From: Pilaira anomala
Taxonomy: Eukaryota; Mucoromycota; Mucoromycetes; Mucorales; Mucoraceae
Direction: 5' to 3'
Assembly: GCA_025716855.1 (NCBI GenBank)
Contig: JAIXMQ010000189.1
Coordinates: 1 to 14,621, forward strand
Length of the DNA stretch: 14,621 nt
Made by a program: the position numbers and the translations under genes. This document shows, piece by piece, positions 8,049 through 14,621 of this stretch; position 1 is the first letter of the stretch, and every line of letters starts with the position of its first letter. The notes under the pieces are model-generated. The model made no database searches, was not told where the DNA came from, and saw only the letters and a program-made list of their open reading frames with translations.

Positions 8049-8290
8049 TTTTGTATAAAAACATCTCTTTGTATTTATACGCGAACTCTCTCTTTTTATT
8101 CTCTTACCACTTTCTGACTATTCGGAACGTAACACTACTTTAATCTAATATAAAATATCCCCAAAACTACACAACCAGAGGAAAAGTCTGCGTTTTTGTT
8201 TACTTTTTTTTCCAAAAGAGTAATCTATGTTACCCAGGGATAAAATTGCCTTATTGGGATTCAAAAATTTGTTTGTTTACCTTCCTTCAT
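8049..8290 (+). other. Non-coding stretch after the candidate PBS
   Basis: Pyrimidine-rich, similar in texture to the retrotransposon A leader, with TATAAAA at about 8055. No gene seen. Confidence 0.4.
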
Positions 8291-8345
8291 AAATAAATAA
8301 ATAGAAAATAAATAGAAAATAAATAGAAAATAAATAGAATAAATA
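8291..8345 (+). repeat. 11-bp AT-rich tandem repeat
   Basis: About four units of AAATAAATAGA; ATAG recurs at 8301, 8312, 8323 and 8334. Flanked by imperfect extensions of AAATA. Confidence 0.9.
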
Positions 8346-8408
8346 ATTTTTAATCGCTTGGAAAAAGCGGAGTTTTATTTTTAAAAAATACGTAAGCAAA
8401 GCGACAAA

Positions 8409-8960
8409 TTGCCACGTCAGCAAAAACGATTGATCATAAAACAAAAAAAATTGCTAAGTCATTCAGTACAACCAGATCAGAAAGCTCAAGAATTTGGCAA
8501 GGATGGACTAAGAAGAAAAAAATTAGTACGGCGTTCAATCGATGAGTTCAAAAAAATACTTACATTTTATTCATTTTGGCAAAGAATTAACTGCTGTATG
8601 AAAATATAATCAGTAAAGTATTTCAAAATAACCAAGATTACGCTTACCTTCAACAATGATACATACACCTTTTCTATCAATCTATTACTGAAAGACGTGT
8701 TAAATTTTTGTTAAAGAATAAATCAGATTATATTACTTACAAGTTACAAAGAGGCAAACATCCTAACAGAAGCATAGAAAAATGTTAGTGATTTGGTCTT
8801 CAAAAATGAGTTTTTACGTGAAGTTTACCTTTGAACTAGAGCAGTGTTTAAAAGAACTGTGAAAACCAATAATAATCGCTTTTTATCTTCCTTTTTAATC
8901 AACCAGCGTAAGACCTGTTGAAAAAAAGAATATTATGACGATGTTTATTATAGAAACTTA
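8409..8960 (+). pseudogene. Decayed coding sequence of unknown family
   Basis: I do not recognise the product. The stretch opens with a 66-codon ORF (MPRQQKRLIIKQKK...RRSIDEFKKILTFYSFWQ) ending at 8609. In the next frame protein-like text follows: ISKVFQNNQDYAYLQQ, a TGA, then YIHLFYQSITERRVKFLLKN up to about 8790. Further on, DLVFKNEFLREVYL, a TGA, and TRAVFKRTVKTNNNRFLSSF appear. The basic, aromatic-rich composition and consistent reading through several stops suggest a degenerate transposon protein rather than random sequence, but no catalytic motif is visible. It lies downstream of a candidate LTR but does not look like Gag. Confidence 0.35.
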
Positions 8961-9252
8961 CGTTATATTGCTATGATTTCAAATTATCACGCTACTGGAA
9001 ACAATAATCACGCGTTGAAAAAAAAAAAAAAAGAGAAAGAAAGGGGGAAAATCAGGCCACAAGCCAAAAATTCCATGACGACCTCCCGAAAAAACGTCAC
9101 GCGGTCCAATTAACCGACTGCATATGATACTTATTTACCAAGTAATCAGGAGCTTCTTTTTTATACAATCTGTATATAAACGACAAGAAATCAATGAGTC
9201 TTTATTTCGTTATAAACTTACTTACTTTATATTATTTTCTAAATTATTAAAA
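8961..9252 (+). other. Upstream region of the Plavaka-type gene
   Basis: No gene seen. Contains a poly-A/purine run (about 9018-9050) and a short GC-richer patch (ACGACCTCCCGAAAAAACGT). The terminal repeat of the Plavaka element might lie here, but its partner is not in the window. Confidence 0.4.
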
Positions 9253-9410
9253 ATGGCCGAATCTTCACAAAGAAGATATAGGCTTAATAGACCTCCGGGT
9301 TATACTTGTATGATATGTAATAACAGAGTATTCAGAGATCAGTATAATCTTGATTACCATCTAACAACAGATGGGCATATCGCAAACGTTGCTGCAGCAT
9401 CACACCCGCC

Positions 9411-9465
9411 GTAAGTAAATATCCTAAATCAATTATACACATACTAAGTCGTGTTTTGATAATAG
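9411..9465 (+). other. Intron 1 of the Plavaka-type gene
   Basis: 55 bp: donor GTAAGT at 9411, branch-like TACTAAG at about 9442, acceptor AATAG ending at 9465. Without removal the frame stops at once (TAA). Confidence 0.8.
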
Positions 9466-9563
9466 ACATTCCCCAAACACACAACCTGCCAGTCTGTCAA
9501 GACAAACCTCAAACATGGATATTTCAAGACAAACCCATTCATGGATAGTGATTCAGTTGCAAG

Positions 9564-9620
9564 GTAAAATTAATAAAATTTTATAAATGTACACTCAATA
9601 CTTACTTAAATATGAATTAG
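9564..9620 (+). other. Intron 2 of the Plavaka-type gene
   Basis: 57 bp: donor GTAAAA at 9564, acceptor GAATTAG ending at 9620. Splicing joins SDSVA to PTESEPP in one frame. Confidence 0.65.
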
Positions 9621-9871
9621 TCCAACGGAATCCGAGCCCCCATTACAAGATCCAAGATTTACTACAGCATCTGTCTTTGAAGACGATGGTGCCGGTTACA
9701 GTGATGGAGACCTTGGTAGCTTTGACGATTTTGACCCCTTTGCAAATGACATGAATGATAACGAAGAATCTGATGGTAGTGACAACCGGATAGACCTTCT
9801 GACAATGATAGTGATGACAATGAAAGCGAAATGTTGACGGTAACCCAGCATATCCTTTCAAGAATGAATAT

Positions 9872-10717
9872 ATGATGACTGCACTTCTTTACTTCAAGGC
9901 CAACAGCGTTAAGTATTCAGAAGACCAAATCAAATCCATTCTTGATTTTACGAAAAACATATGTGAAATTGCTATGTCTGAGTACCAGGCTCAAATTCGG
10001 TTAGACCCTTCCAATACTGAATATGACTTTAAAGGCTTCCCAACTCCACATTGTATTACAAAATTTCACAAAGCAAAGACTAGTAGGATCCCACAGTTTC
10101 CAAGTGCTAATTACTATGTCAAAGATTCTAATGGTGTTCCTTACGATCGTGTAATTACTGCTGCTGACCGTGATGACAATAGTAATCCTTACAAGTCTGA
10201 TTTAACTATCAATCATGTCTCTTCTCACATTGCTCTACTTCTTTCCAATCCAATGATGTCTGGTTATTTATCGGATCTTCCTGATCTGACGCCTAATCAA
10301 AGTATCAAACTGAGTCAAGGTAAAAAGTGAACTAAAGAAAAGCTATTTGAACATCCCATGCTTGTTATTACTGGATCTGATAACCGCCTTCGACTCTGGG
10401 TTTCTGATAGAGTGTCTCTCATATCTGAAAACTATCTTGCTCCTGATATCCGTACATGGTATAAAATTGCCAAGTTTTATCAAAAATCGAATGTCAAAAT
10501 GGTTGATTTGTACGAAATCTTGGAACCAGAGATAGGGGATGTTCCCACCAGAACTTATCTCGCTGATATAGTTACGTCTTGCCCTGTTGAAGAACTGAAT
10601 TATGTTGATATCGCTCGTCCCGATGGTAATGGTGAAGATGTGCTCCAGTATATCAGTATGAAAAGTGTCGTATTTGCGTCATCTCTACTTATAAATATAA
10701 GTAGATCAGGGTTATAA
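9872..10717 (+). pseudogene. Plavaka-type transposase, central part with one nonsense codon
   Basis: Continues the same protein: LLYFKANSVKYSEDQIKSIL (a segment common before the catalytic core), then GFPTPHCITKFHKAKTSRIP and SHIALLLSNPMMSGYLSDL. A TGA at 10328-10330 interrupts a single frame; reading resumes as TKEKLFEHPMLVITGSDNRL and runs to LQYISMK (about 10665). The TGA fits a TGG-to-TGA change. After about 10670 the text becomes low-quality and a stop comes at 10715-10717; the coding sequence is disrupted there. A 22-bp near-palindrome (TCTACTTATAAATATAAGTA...) sits at the break (10683-10704). Confidence 0.7.
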
Positions 10718-11294
10718 ACTAAACATTATAATAAAAACCTGATATATCTTCATAATAATATACATGTTTAACATTGTATATTATTATCAATATCTTGAAC
10801 CTAAGGAAATATTCTATATTCAAATGCATATACAAATTGACGTAAAATAAGATCAATGGTAAAAAACCAAGATCAAATAATAAAATATAATTGAGAATAA
10901 AACAATACAAATAAAGTAAATACTCAATTCATATTAATAGAAAATAAGAGATATTTACCGGTAATAGTCTCGATACAAGCTTAGCTACCTTGTGTTGGGG
11001 TAAGAACGGCTATTACTGGCAAAAATACATTATAATCTATTAATATTAAATAGTAGTATTATACAACCTGTTTACAAAATAAATAAAAAAGAATAACATT
11101 GTTGGAATAAAGATTATCCCAGCAACTGTCAATTCTATCCCGAAACTGGGAAAACATGATATCAATCTATGAATAAGGTTGATCAGGTCGTATGATAGAA
11201 AAATAGTTCTTGTCAATTTAAAAGTATGCGCATTTACCAATGAAATCTGTAACAACGGAATCCAGACTAATAACAACCATGTAAATAATTACAA
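10718..11294. other. AT-rich break in the Plavaka-type gene
   Basis: No supportable gene on either strand; small ORFs here are hydrophobic or low-complexity shadows. It may be an inserted element or diverged coding sequence. AGGGTT at 10708 and AACCCT at 11545 could be inverted ends of an insertion, but six bases is weak. Confidence 0.35.
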
Positions 11295-12931
11295 GGTGAT
11301 CTTTAGTCAGGAACCAGATATGTTGTTATCCAATCGGGTAGATAGGATCCACGATTATTTATGGTCAATTCGAAAGAGTAGAACGTACTTATTCAAAAGC
11401 AGAAGAGTTGGGTATAGATTCATTTAAACCCATCAAAAAGATGGTCCTTATTCAAACACAACTCATCAGGATATTCAAGATATAAAAGATGATTATTATT
11501 TTAGTTTAGAAGAGTTCTTTCAGTTTTATTTTATCTAATAAATCAACCCTAAGTCTTTTCTCATTAATTACTGATTGTCCACAAAAAGAAGAAACGATGG
11601 ATTTGAGTATTATTCTCAGGCTGATTTTGTCGCTGGAACAACTGTAATTTTAGCTCACTTTGATATGGTTAACACCGGTAATAGATCCAAGCACCCACTG
11701 CCTGCTAATTCAAAATTTGATGTTAATGCCACTCCAAAAAATTATCAGATTTATAGAATTATTTGTTACAATATATTTTCTGATGATACAAGTGGTAATT
11801 CAACAAAAAAAATGGAACTGTTATGATACTTGGTCAATGAATCCTGCTGCTGTCCCTCTTAGTGTCGCCAATCATTATCTGAATCAATTGTTATTATGTG
11901 GAACTAACAAACTCACTGCCATGGAACAATTACCGTATCTTGTTAATGATTTGGTAGCTCTGGAAAATGGTATTGTTTTGTTTGATGCTCTCTACATGGA
12001 AAAAGTCTTTGTTGTTGCTCCTCTTTTGTTTATCAAAGCTGACAATCCTCGTCATGCTGATGTTACTTGTATGAAAGCATCGGCCGCTGCTTATCCTTGT
12101 AGAAAGTGTTTCTGGTGTAGACATTCAAACAGTTTTGCTGGTCGAATAACTCCCGAAGATTATATGTCAACGGCAAGATTAAGAGTTCATTGGGAAGCTT
12201 TATTTACGGACAGTGATTTATCTGCTAGTGATTTTTCTATACTGGTTAATAACAGACAAGGCGAGCCTATTATTGTTGATGATTTGGAAAGTCTCGGCTT
12301 CAAGGAATCTACTGCTAAGTTGTTTTTAAGACTGGGTTCTTGGAATCCTCCTAAAGATACACCGGTAAAAATATTGCATGGCCTGTGTCTTGGATTGATC
12401 AAATATTCCTTTAGCAAAGCTTGTGAATGTTTTTTCAACGCTAGTCAAGTTAAATTTATTAATGATCTATGTTCTCGATACGGTTTTAAGGCCTTCAGCA
12501 ATTTGAAAAACCTTCAAAACCACAAGTTACCTTGGAAGAGACTTCAAGCTTATGACCCAAATGCTTCCCATTGTATTGAGACAAGCCCAAACACATCCTG
12601 GCTTTGCTAATTTAGTTAAAGATCCACATAATCGAATGACTAATATTATCAATACCTTTGAATGTCTTGGCGAGTTATGTTCATTATGCTATACATCTGA
12701 AATCCACACCAATTTTGATAAGTTTACTGTTTTGTTGCGTGATGCTTCACAGAACAATTATTGCTCTTGATGATCTTGATCATACTACAATTCCTATTGT
12801 TAGATGTCTTCGTGGTCGTGGAGGTTTGGCTGCATGACCAGCACCAATACCTTTAGCTCAAGTGGAAACAATAATGACCTTTGGTGAAGCAGTAAGTCGT
12901 GAACTTGAAGATCTTGTTGATGAAGTTAATG
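11295..12931 (+). pseudogene. Plavaka-type transposase, catalytic core region
   Basis: The best-preserved part. Decayed text leads in (SQEPDMLLSNRVDRIHDYL; DGPYSNTTHQDIQDIKDDYY; KRRNDGFEYYSQADFVAGTT) with stops at about 11425 and 11537. Then come the family's signature NIFSDDTSGNSTKK (DD at 11782-11787) and, after an extra A in the A8 run 11805-11812, KWNCYDTWSMNPAAVPL, NKLTAMEQLPYLVNDL, APLLFIKADNPRHAD and YPCRKCFWCRH (metal-binding-like CxxCxxC, about 12091-12120). TPVKILHGLCLGLIKYSF follows at about 12358. A shift near 12530 leads to GRDFKLMTQMLPIVLRQ, another near 12740 to HRTIIALDDLDHTT, and a TGA lies at 12834-12836. The segment ends at the TA hit by the Tc1 element. Confidence 0.8.
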
Positions 12932-12933
12932 TA

Positions 12934-12967
12934 CAGAGGCCGAGGAAAATTAATGAGAAACATTTTT
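12934..12967 (+). repeat. Left 34-bp TIR of the Tc1/mariner element
   Basis: Exact reverse complement of 14230-14263; preceded by TA. Confidence 0.95.
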
Positions 12968-13045
12968 TTTTAAAGAAAAAAAAAGGCAGTTTCTGTGTTT
13001 ATAATTCATTGCCTTAGAAAACAATGCAACAACTATACCTCCAAG

Positions 13046-14140
13046 TCAATAAAAATAGAGATATACTTTATAGCTTTCAATTGATGTAAAAAAAAAAGAA
13101 AAATTTGAAATTGAATAAAATTTAATTGAAGGATTAATAACGGGTGCTTTTTCCTTTATTTTTTTTAAAGTAGCAACTCTTGCAGGCATTGTATCAACCA
13201 AACGGTTAATAGTCTCCATAGGGATGTTCTCCCATGCTTTCTTAATATGTTTTGTAAGATTACTGGCCGTATCAGATGGCTTATGAAGTTTCTGTACTTC
13301 ATTCTTCATAATCGCCCAAAGATTCTCAATAGGATTCATGTCGGGTGATTGGGCAGGCCATATTATCTTCTGCAACCTATGGTCTTCTCTCCACTTCTGC
13401 GATTTCTTGGCCTTGTGAATTGGAGCACCATCCTCCATAAGAAGAGGATCCATAAATTCACCCAAAAACCCGAGTAAAGGACCATCATATACTTGGTCAG
13501 CAAAATCAGTGGCTGTCTGCTTTGCCTTGTCCAAAACTACCAACGGGGACTTCTTACCATAGGCTATCGCACCCCATACCATTACTGACGTTCTCCCACT
13601 TTTAAATGTTGAGCCTGTGCACTCAGGTACAAACTCTTCATTCGCTCTACGCCATACACGAAGTTGGCGGCTTGTACCACCCAACTCAAAGGTCGACTCA
13701 TCAGTCCAAATTACTCGTTTCCATTCTTCAAGATTCCATTTAATATGGTCTTTAGCAAAAATCATCCTATTCACTACATGTCTGGACATCAAGAAAGGCT
13801 TCATACGCGCCACTCTGTTGTTAAACTTCTCCTCCTTTAGTATCTTGTGAATAGTACAAGGATGAGCATTGATGTTACATCCATTACTAATTTCAGGAAG
13901 AGTTGCTCTTCTGTTTTTCGCTGCATAGCTTACCACAGACCTCTTATCTCTTACTGAAAACTTTGGAGGACGTCCTCTTGTTTCCTTGATAGCTACTGGA
14001 TCTTTTGTATATCCAGCCTTGAGTACTCGGTATACTGTTTTGAGGGGAACCTCCTCTTTAACTGCAATATCCTTGGGCTTCATTCCTTTCCCGCGCAATC
14101 CATTAATATAGGATATATGGCTAGTTGTTAAATGAGTCAT
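13046..14140 (-). CDS. Tc1/mariner transposase, DD34E, intact
   Basis: A DDE transposase that binds the element's terminal repeats and performs cut-and-paste insertion at TA. 364 residues without interruption, slightly longer than the usual ~340. An N-terminal helix-turn-helix (about residues 15-45, KPKDIAVKEEVPLKTVYRVL) and a second (about 65-105) flank a GRPPK AT-hook-like linker (56-60). The catalytic triad is complete: D147 in WTDES, D237 in LLMEDGAPIHKA, and E272 in SPDMNPIENLW, with 34 residues between the last two, the classic Tc1 spacing. The C-terminal 20 or so residues (SISNFSFFFTSIESYKVYLY) look like read-through of AT-rich subterminal sequence. The start ATG at 14138-14140 lies about 90 bp inside the right TIR. 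An uninterrupted frame amid decayed neighbours suggests recent arrival. Confidence 0.95.
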   Translation of the reverse strand: MTHLTTSHISYINGLRGKGMKPKDIAVKEEVPLKTVYRVLKAGYTKDPVAIKETRGRPPKFSVRDKRSVVSYAAKNRRATLPEISNGCNINAHPCTIHKILKEEKFNNRVARMKPFLMSRHVVNRMIFAKDHIKWNLEEWKRVIWTDESTFELGGTSRQLRVWRRANEEFVPECTGSTFKSGRTSVMVWGAIAYGKKSPLVVLDKAKQTATDFADQVYDGPLLGFLGEFMDPLLMEDGAPIHKAKKSQKWREDHRLQKIIWPAQSPDMNPIENLWAIMKNEVQKLHKPSDTASNLTKHIKKAWENIPMETINRLVDTMPARVATLKKIKEKAPVINPSIKFYSISNFSFFFTSIESYKVYLYFY

Positions 14141-14229
14141 AGTTATAATATAACGTAATTTTATTATATGGAAAGTGACATAAGATATAAAAGTATATGA
14201 TCCTTATATAATATTTTTTTCGGGTTTTT

Positions 14230-14263
14230 AAAAATGTTTCTCATTAATTTTCCTCGGCCTCTG
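14230..14263 (-). repeat. Right 34-bp TIR of the Tc1/mariner element
   Basis: Exact reverse complement of the left TIR at 12934-12967; followed by TA at 14264-14265. Confidence 0.95.
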
Positions 14264-14265
14264 TA

Positions 14266-14415
14266 GAAGCTGGTGGTACTGCCACTACTACTCCTCATGC
14301 TAGAAATGGTGGTCCTTTGTGTAATCGTTTGAAGACTCATCTGCACTATGGCGGATTCCTTGGATACTATTCGACTAAACTTGTTGGCAAAACGAACAAA
14401 TTTTACATATAAATA
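14266..14415 (+). pseudogene. Plavaka-type transposase, piece beyond the Tc1 insertion
   Basis: Continues the frame that ends at 12931: EAGGTATTTPHARNGGPLCN, then RLKTHLHYGGFLGYYSTK. KTHL or KVHL occurs in Plavaka-type proteins shortly before the C-terminal acidic region. From about 14376 the text (LVGKTNKFYI, stop 14413-14415) merges with the ACAAGT repeat cluster, so family sequence probably ends near 14375. Confidence 0.6.
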
Positions 14416-14621
14416 CTTGTTTGAGAAATAGCACTGCTCAATTTTTGGACCAACAAGTTTGTTGGAAAAGTTAACAAGTTTATTGTTGGAAATGCGACAA
14501 GTCCGTTCGTAAAGCAAACAAGTCTTTTGTTCTTTTTGTTAACAAGTATTGACGTTAAACCAACAAGTTCTTTGTTCGTTTTGTTAACAAATATTTACGT
14601 TAAACCAACAAGTGTCTTGTT
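14376..14621. repeat. Cluster of direct and inverted ACAAGT repeats
   Basis: ACTTGTT occurs at 14379 and 14415 and its inverse AACAAGT at about 14453, 14473, 14517, 14541, 14562 and 14606, with near-copies between. A 45-bp unit repeats in tandem at about 14523-14612 (TTAAACCAACAAGT recurs at 14555 and 14600). 14377-14399 is nearly the inverse of about 14571-14595. CCAACAAGTTTGTTGG at 14450-14465 is a near-palindrome. The array runs off the window. It looks like the subterminal region of a DNA transposon. Confidence 0.75.

Larger units (their letters stand above)
9253..9871 (+). pseudogene. Plavaka-type transposase, N-terminal part with C2H2 finger and two introns
   Basis: Start of a fungal Plavaka (CACTA-like) transposase gene. 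The ATG at 9253 sits in a good context (AAAATGGCC). Exon 1 encodes MAESSQRRYRLNRPPGYTC and a C2H2 finger (C19, C22, H36, H42), probably for DNA binding. Two short introns follow. Exon 3 encodes an acidic linker (EDDGAGYSDGDLGSFDDFD) and leads into NPAYPFKNEYMMTALLYFKA, where recognisable family sequence starts. The reading frame is broken at least three times: in exon 2 next to an imperfect duplication of CAAACC.CA..CATGGATA, near 9782-9790, and near 9830-9836. The upstream ATG at 9124 is in frame but its translation looks like untranslated leader. Confidence 0.7.
12934..14263 (-). mobile_element. Complete Tc1/mariner element
   Basis: A 1330-bp element with perfect 34-bp terminal inverted repeats beginning CAGAGGCCGAGGAAAATTAA, flanked by a TA duplication (12932-12933 and 14264-14265). 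It carries one full-length transposase gene. Removing it with one TA rejoins the Plavaka reading frame across the site (EVNV to EAGGTA), which fixes the boundaries independently. Everything needed for an autonomous Tc1 element appears present. Confidence 0.95.

Noticed and set aside
9253..9414. Stand-alone C2H2 zinc-finger host regulator
   Set aside because: A GT-AG intron follows at once and the downstream exons lead into Plavaka transposase sequence, so the finger is its N-terminus.
11046..11276. Minus-strand 76-codon hydrophobic ORF
   Set aside because: It is AT-rich, has no recognisable motif, and overlaps decayed plus-strand coding text.
10708..11550. Insertion bounded by AGGGTT and AACCCT
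   Set aside because: Only six bases match, flanking bases do not form a convincing duplication, and decayed coding text lies inside the right end.
13617..13850. Plus-strand 77-codon ORF in the Tc1 element
   Set aside because: It is antisense to the catalytic domain of the intact minus-strand transposase.

Overview
The window is transposon-derived from end to end, and I see no ordinary host gene. It is AT-rich eukaryotic DNA. Short (55-57 bp) GT-AG introns, a Gag with a DPMDLS motif followed by a CCHC knuckle, a Plavaka-type transposase with DDTSGN, and a Tc1/mariner element together suggest a fungus, most likely Mucoromycota. This taxonomic call is inference.

Layout. 1-3335 (minus strand): Ty3/Gypsy retrotransposon A, running off the left edge, with the start of pol (retropepsin) at 1-1180, gag at 1107-2666, then leader, candidate primer-binding site and candidate 5' LTR out to 3335. 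3336-6712 (plus): retrotransposon B, with a possible LTR/PBS remnant, a long gag with CCHC knuckle (3450-4880) and a retropepsin (6407-6712). B is split by a 1168-bp TA-flanked inverted-repeat element (5176-6343) that carries tandem subterminal repeats, a 53-bp perfect palindrome and an 88-codon ORF. 6713-7475 (plus): the C-terminal part of a PIF1/Helitron-type helicase, joined in frame to the retropepsin. 7512-8048: candidate LTR plus PBS of a third retroelement. 8049-9252: repeats and unrecognised decayed coding sequence. 9253-14415 (plus): a decayed, intron-containing Plavaka transposase gene (zinc finger, DDTSGN core, CxxCxxC, KTHL piece). It is interrupted by a complete Tc1/mariner element (12934-14263) whose minus-strand DD34E transposase is intact. 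14376-14621: a cluster of direct and inverted ACAAGT repeats, probably the end of yet another element.

The pieces do not form a working pathway. They are a nested record of insertions: A probably into B, the TA element into B, Tc1 into Plavaka. The Tc1 element is the only one with every expected part visibly intact and is probably the youngest. The two largest minus-strand coding regions at the left (pol start and full gag) are longer than simple ATG-to-stop ORFs suggest, because one leaves the window and the other is broken by small frameshifts.
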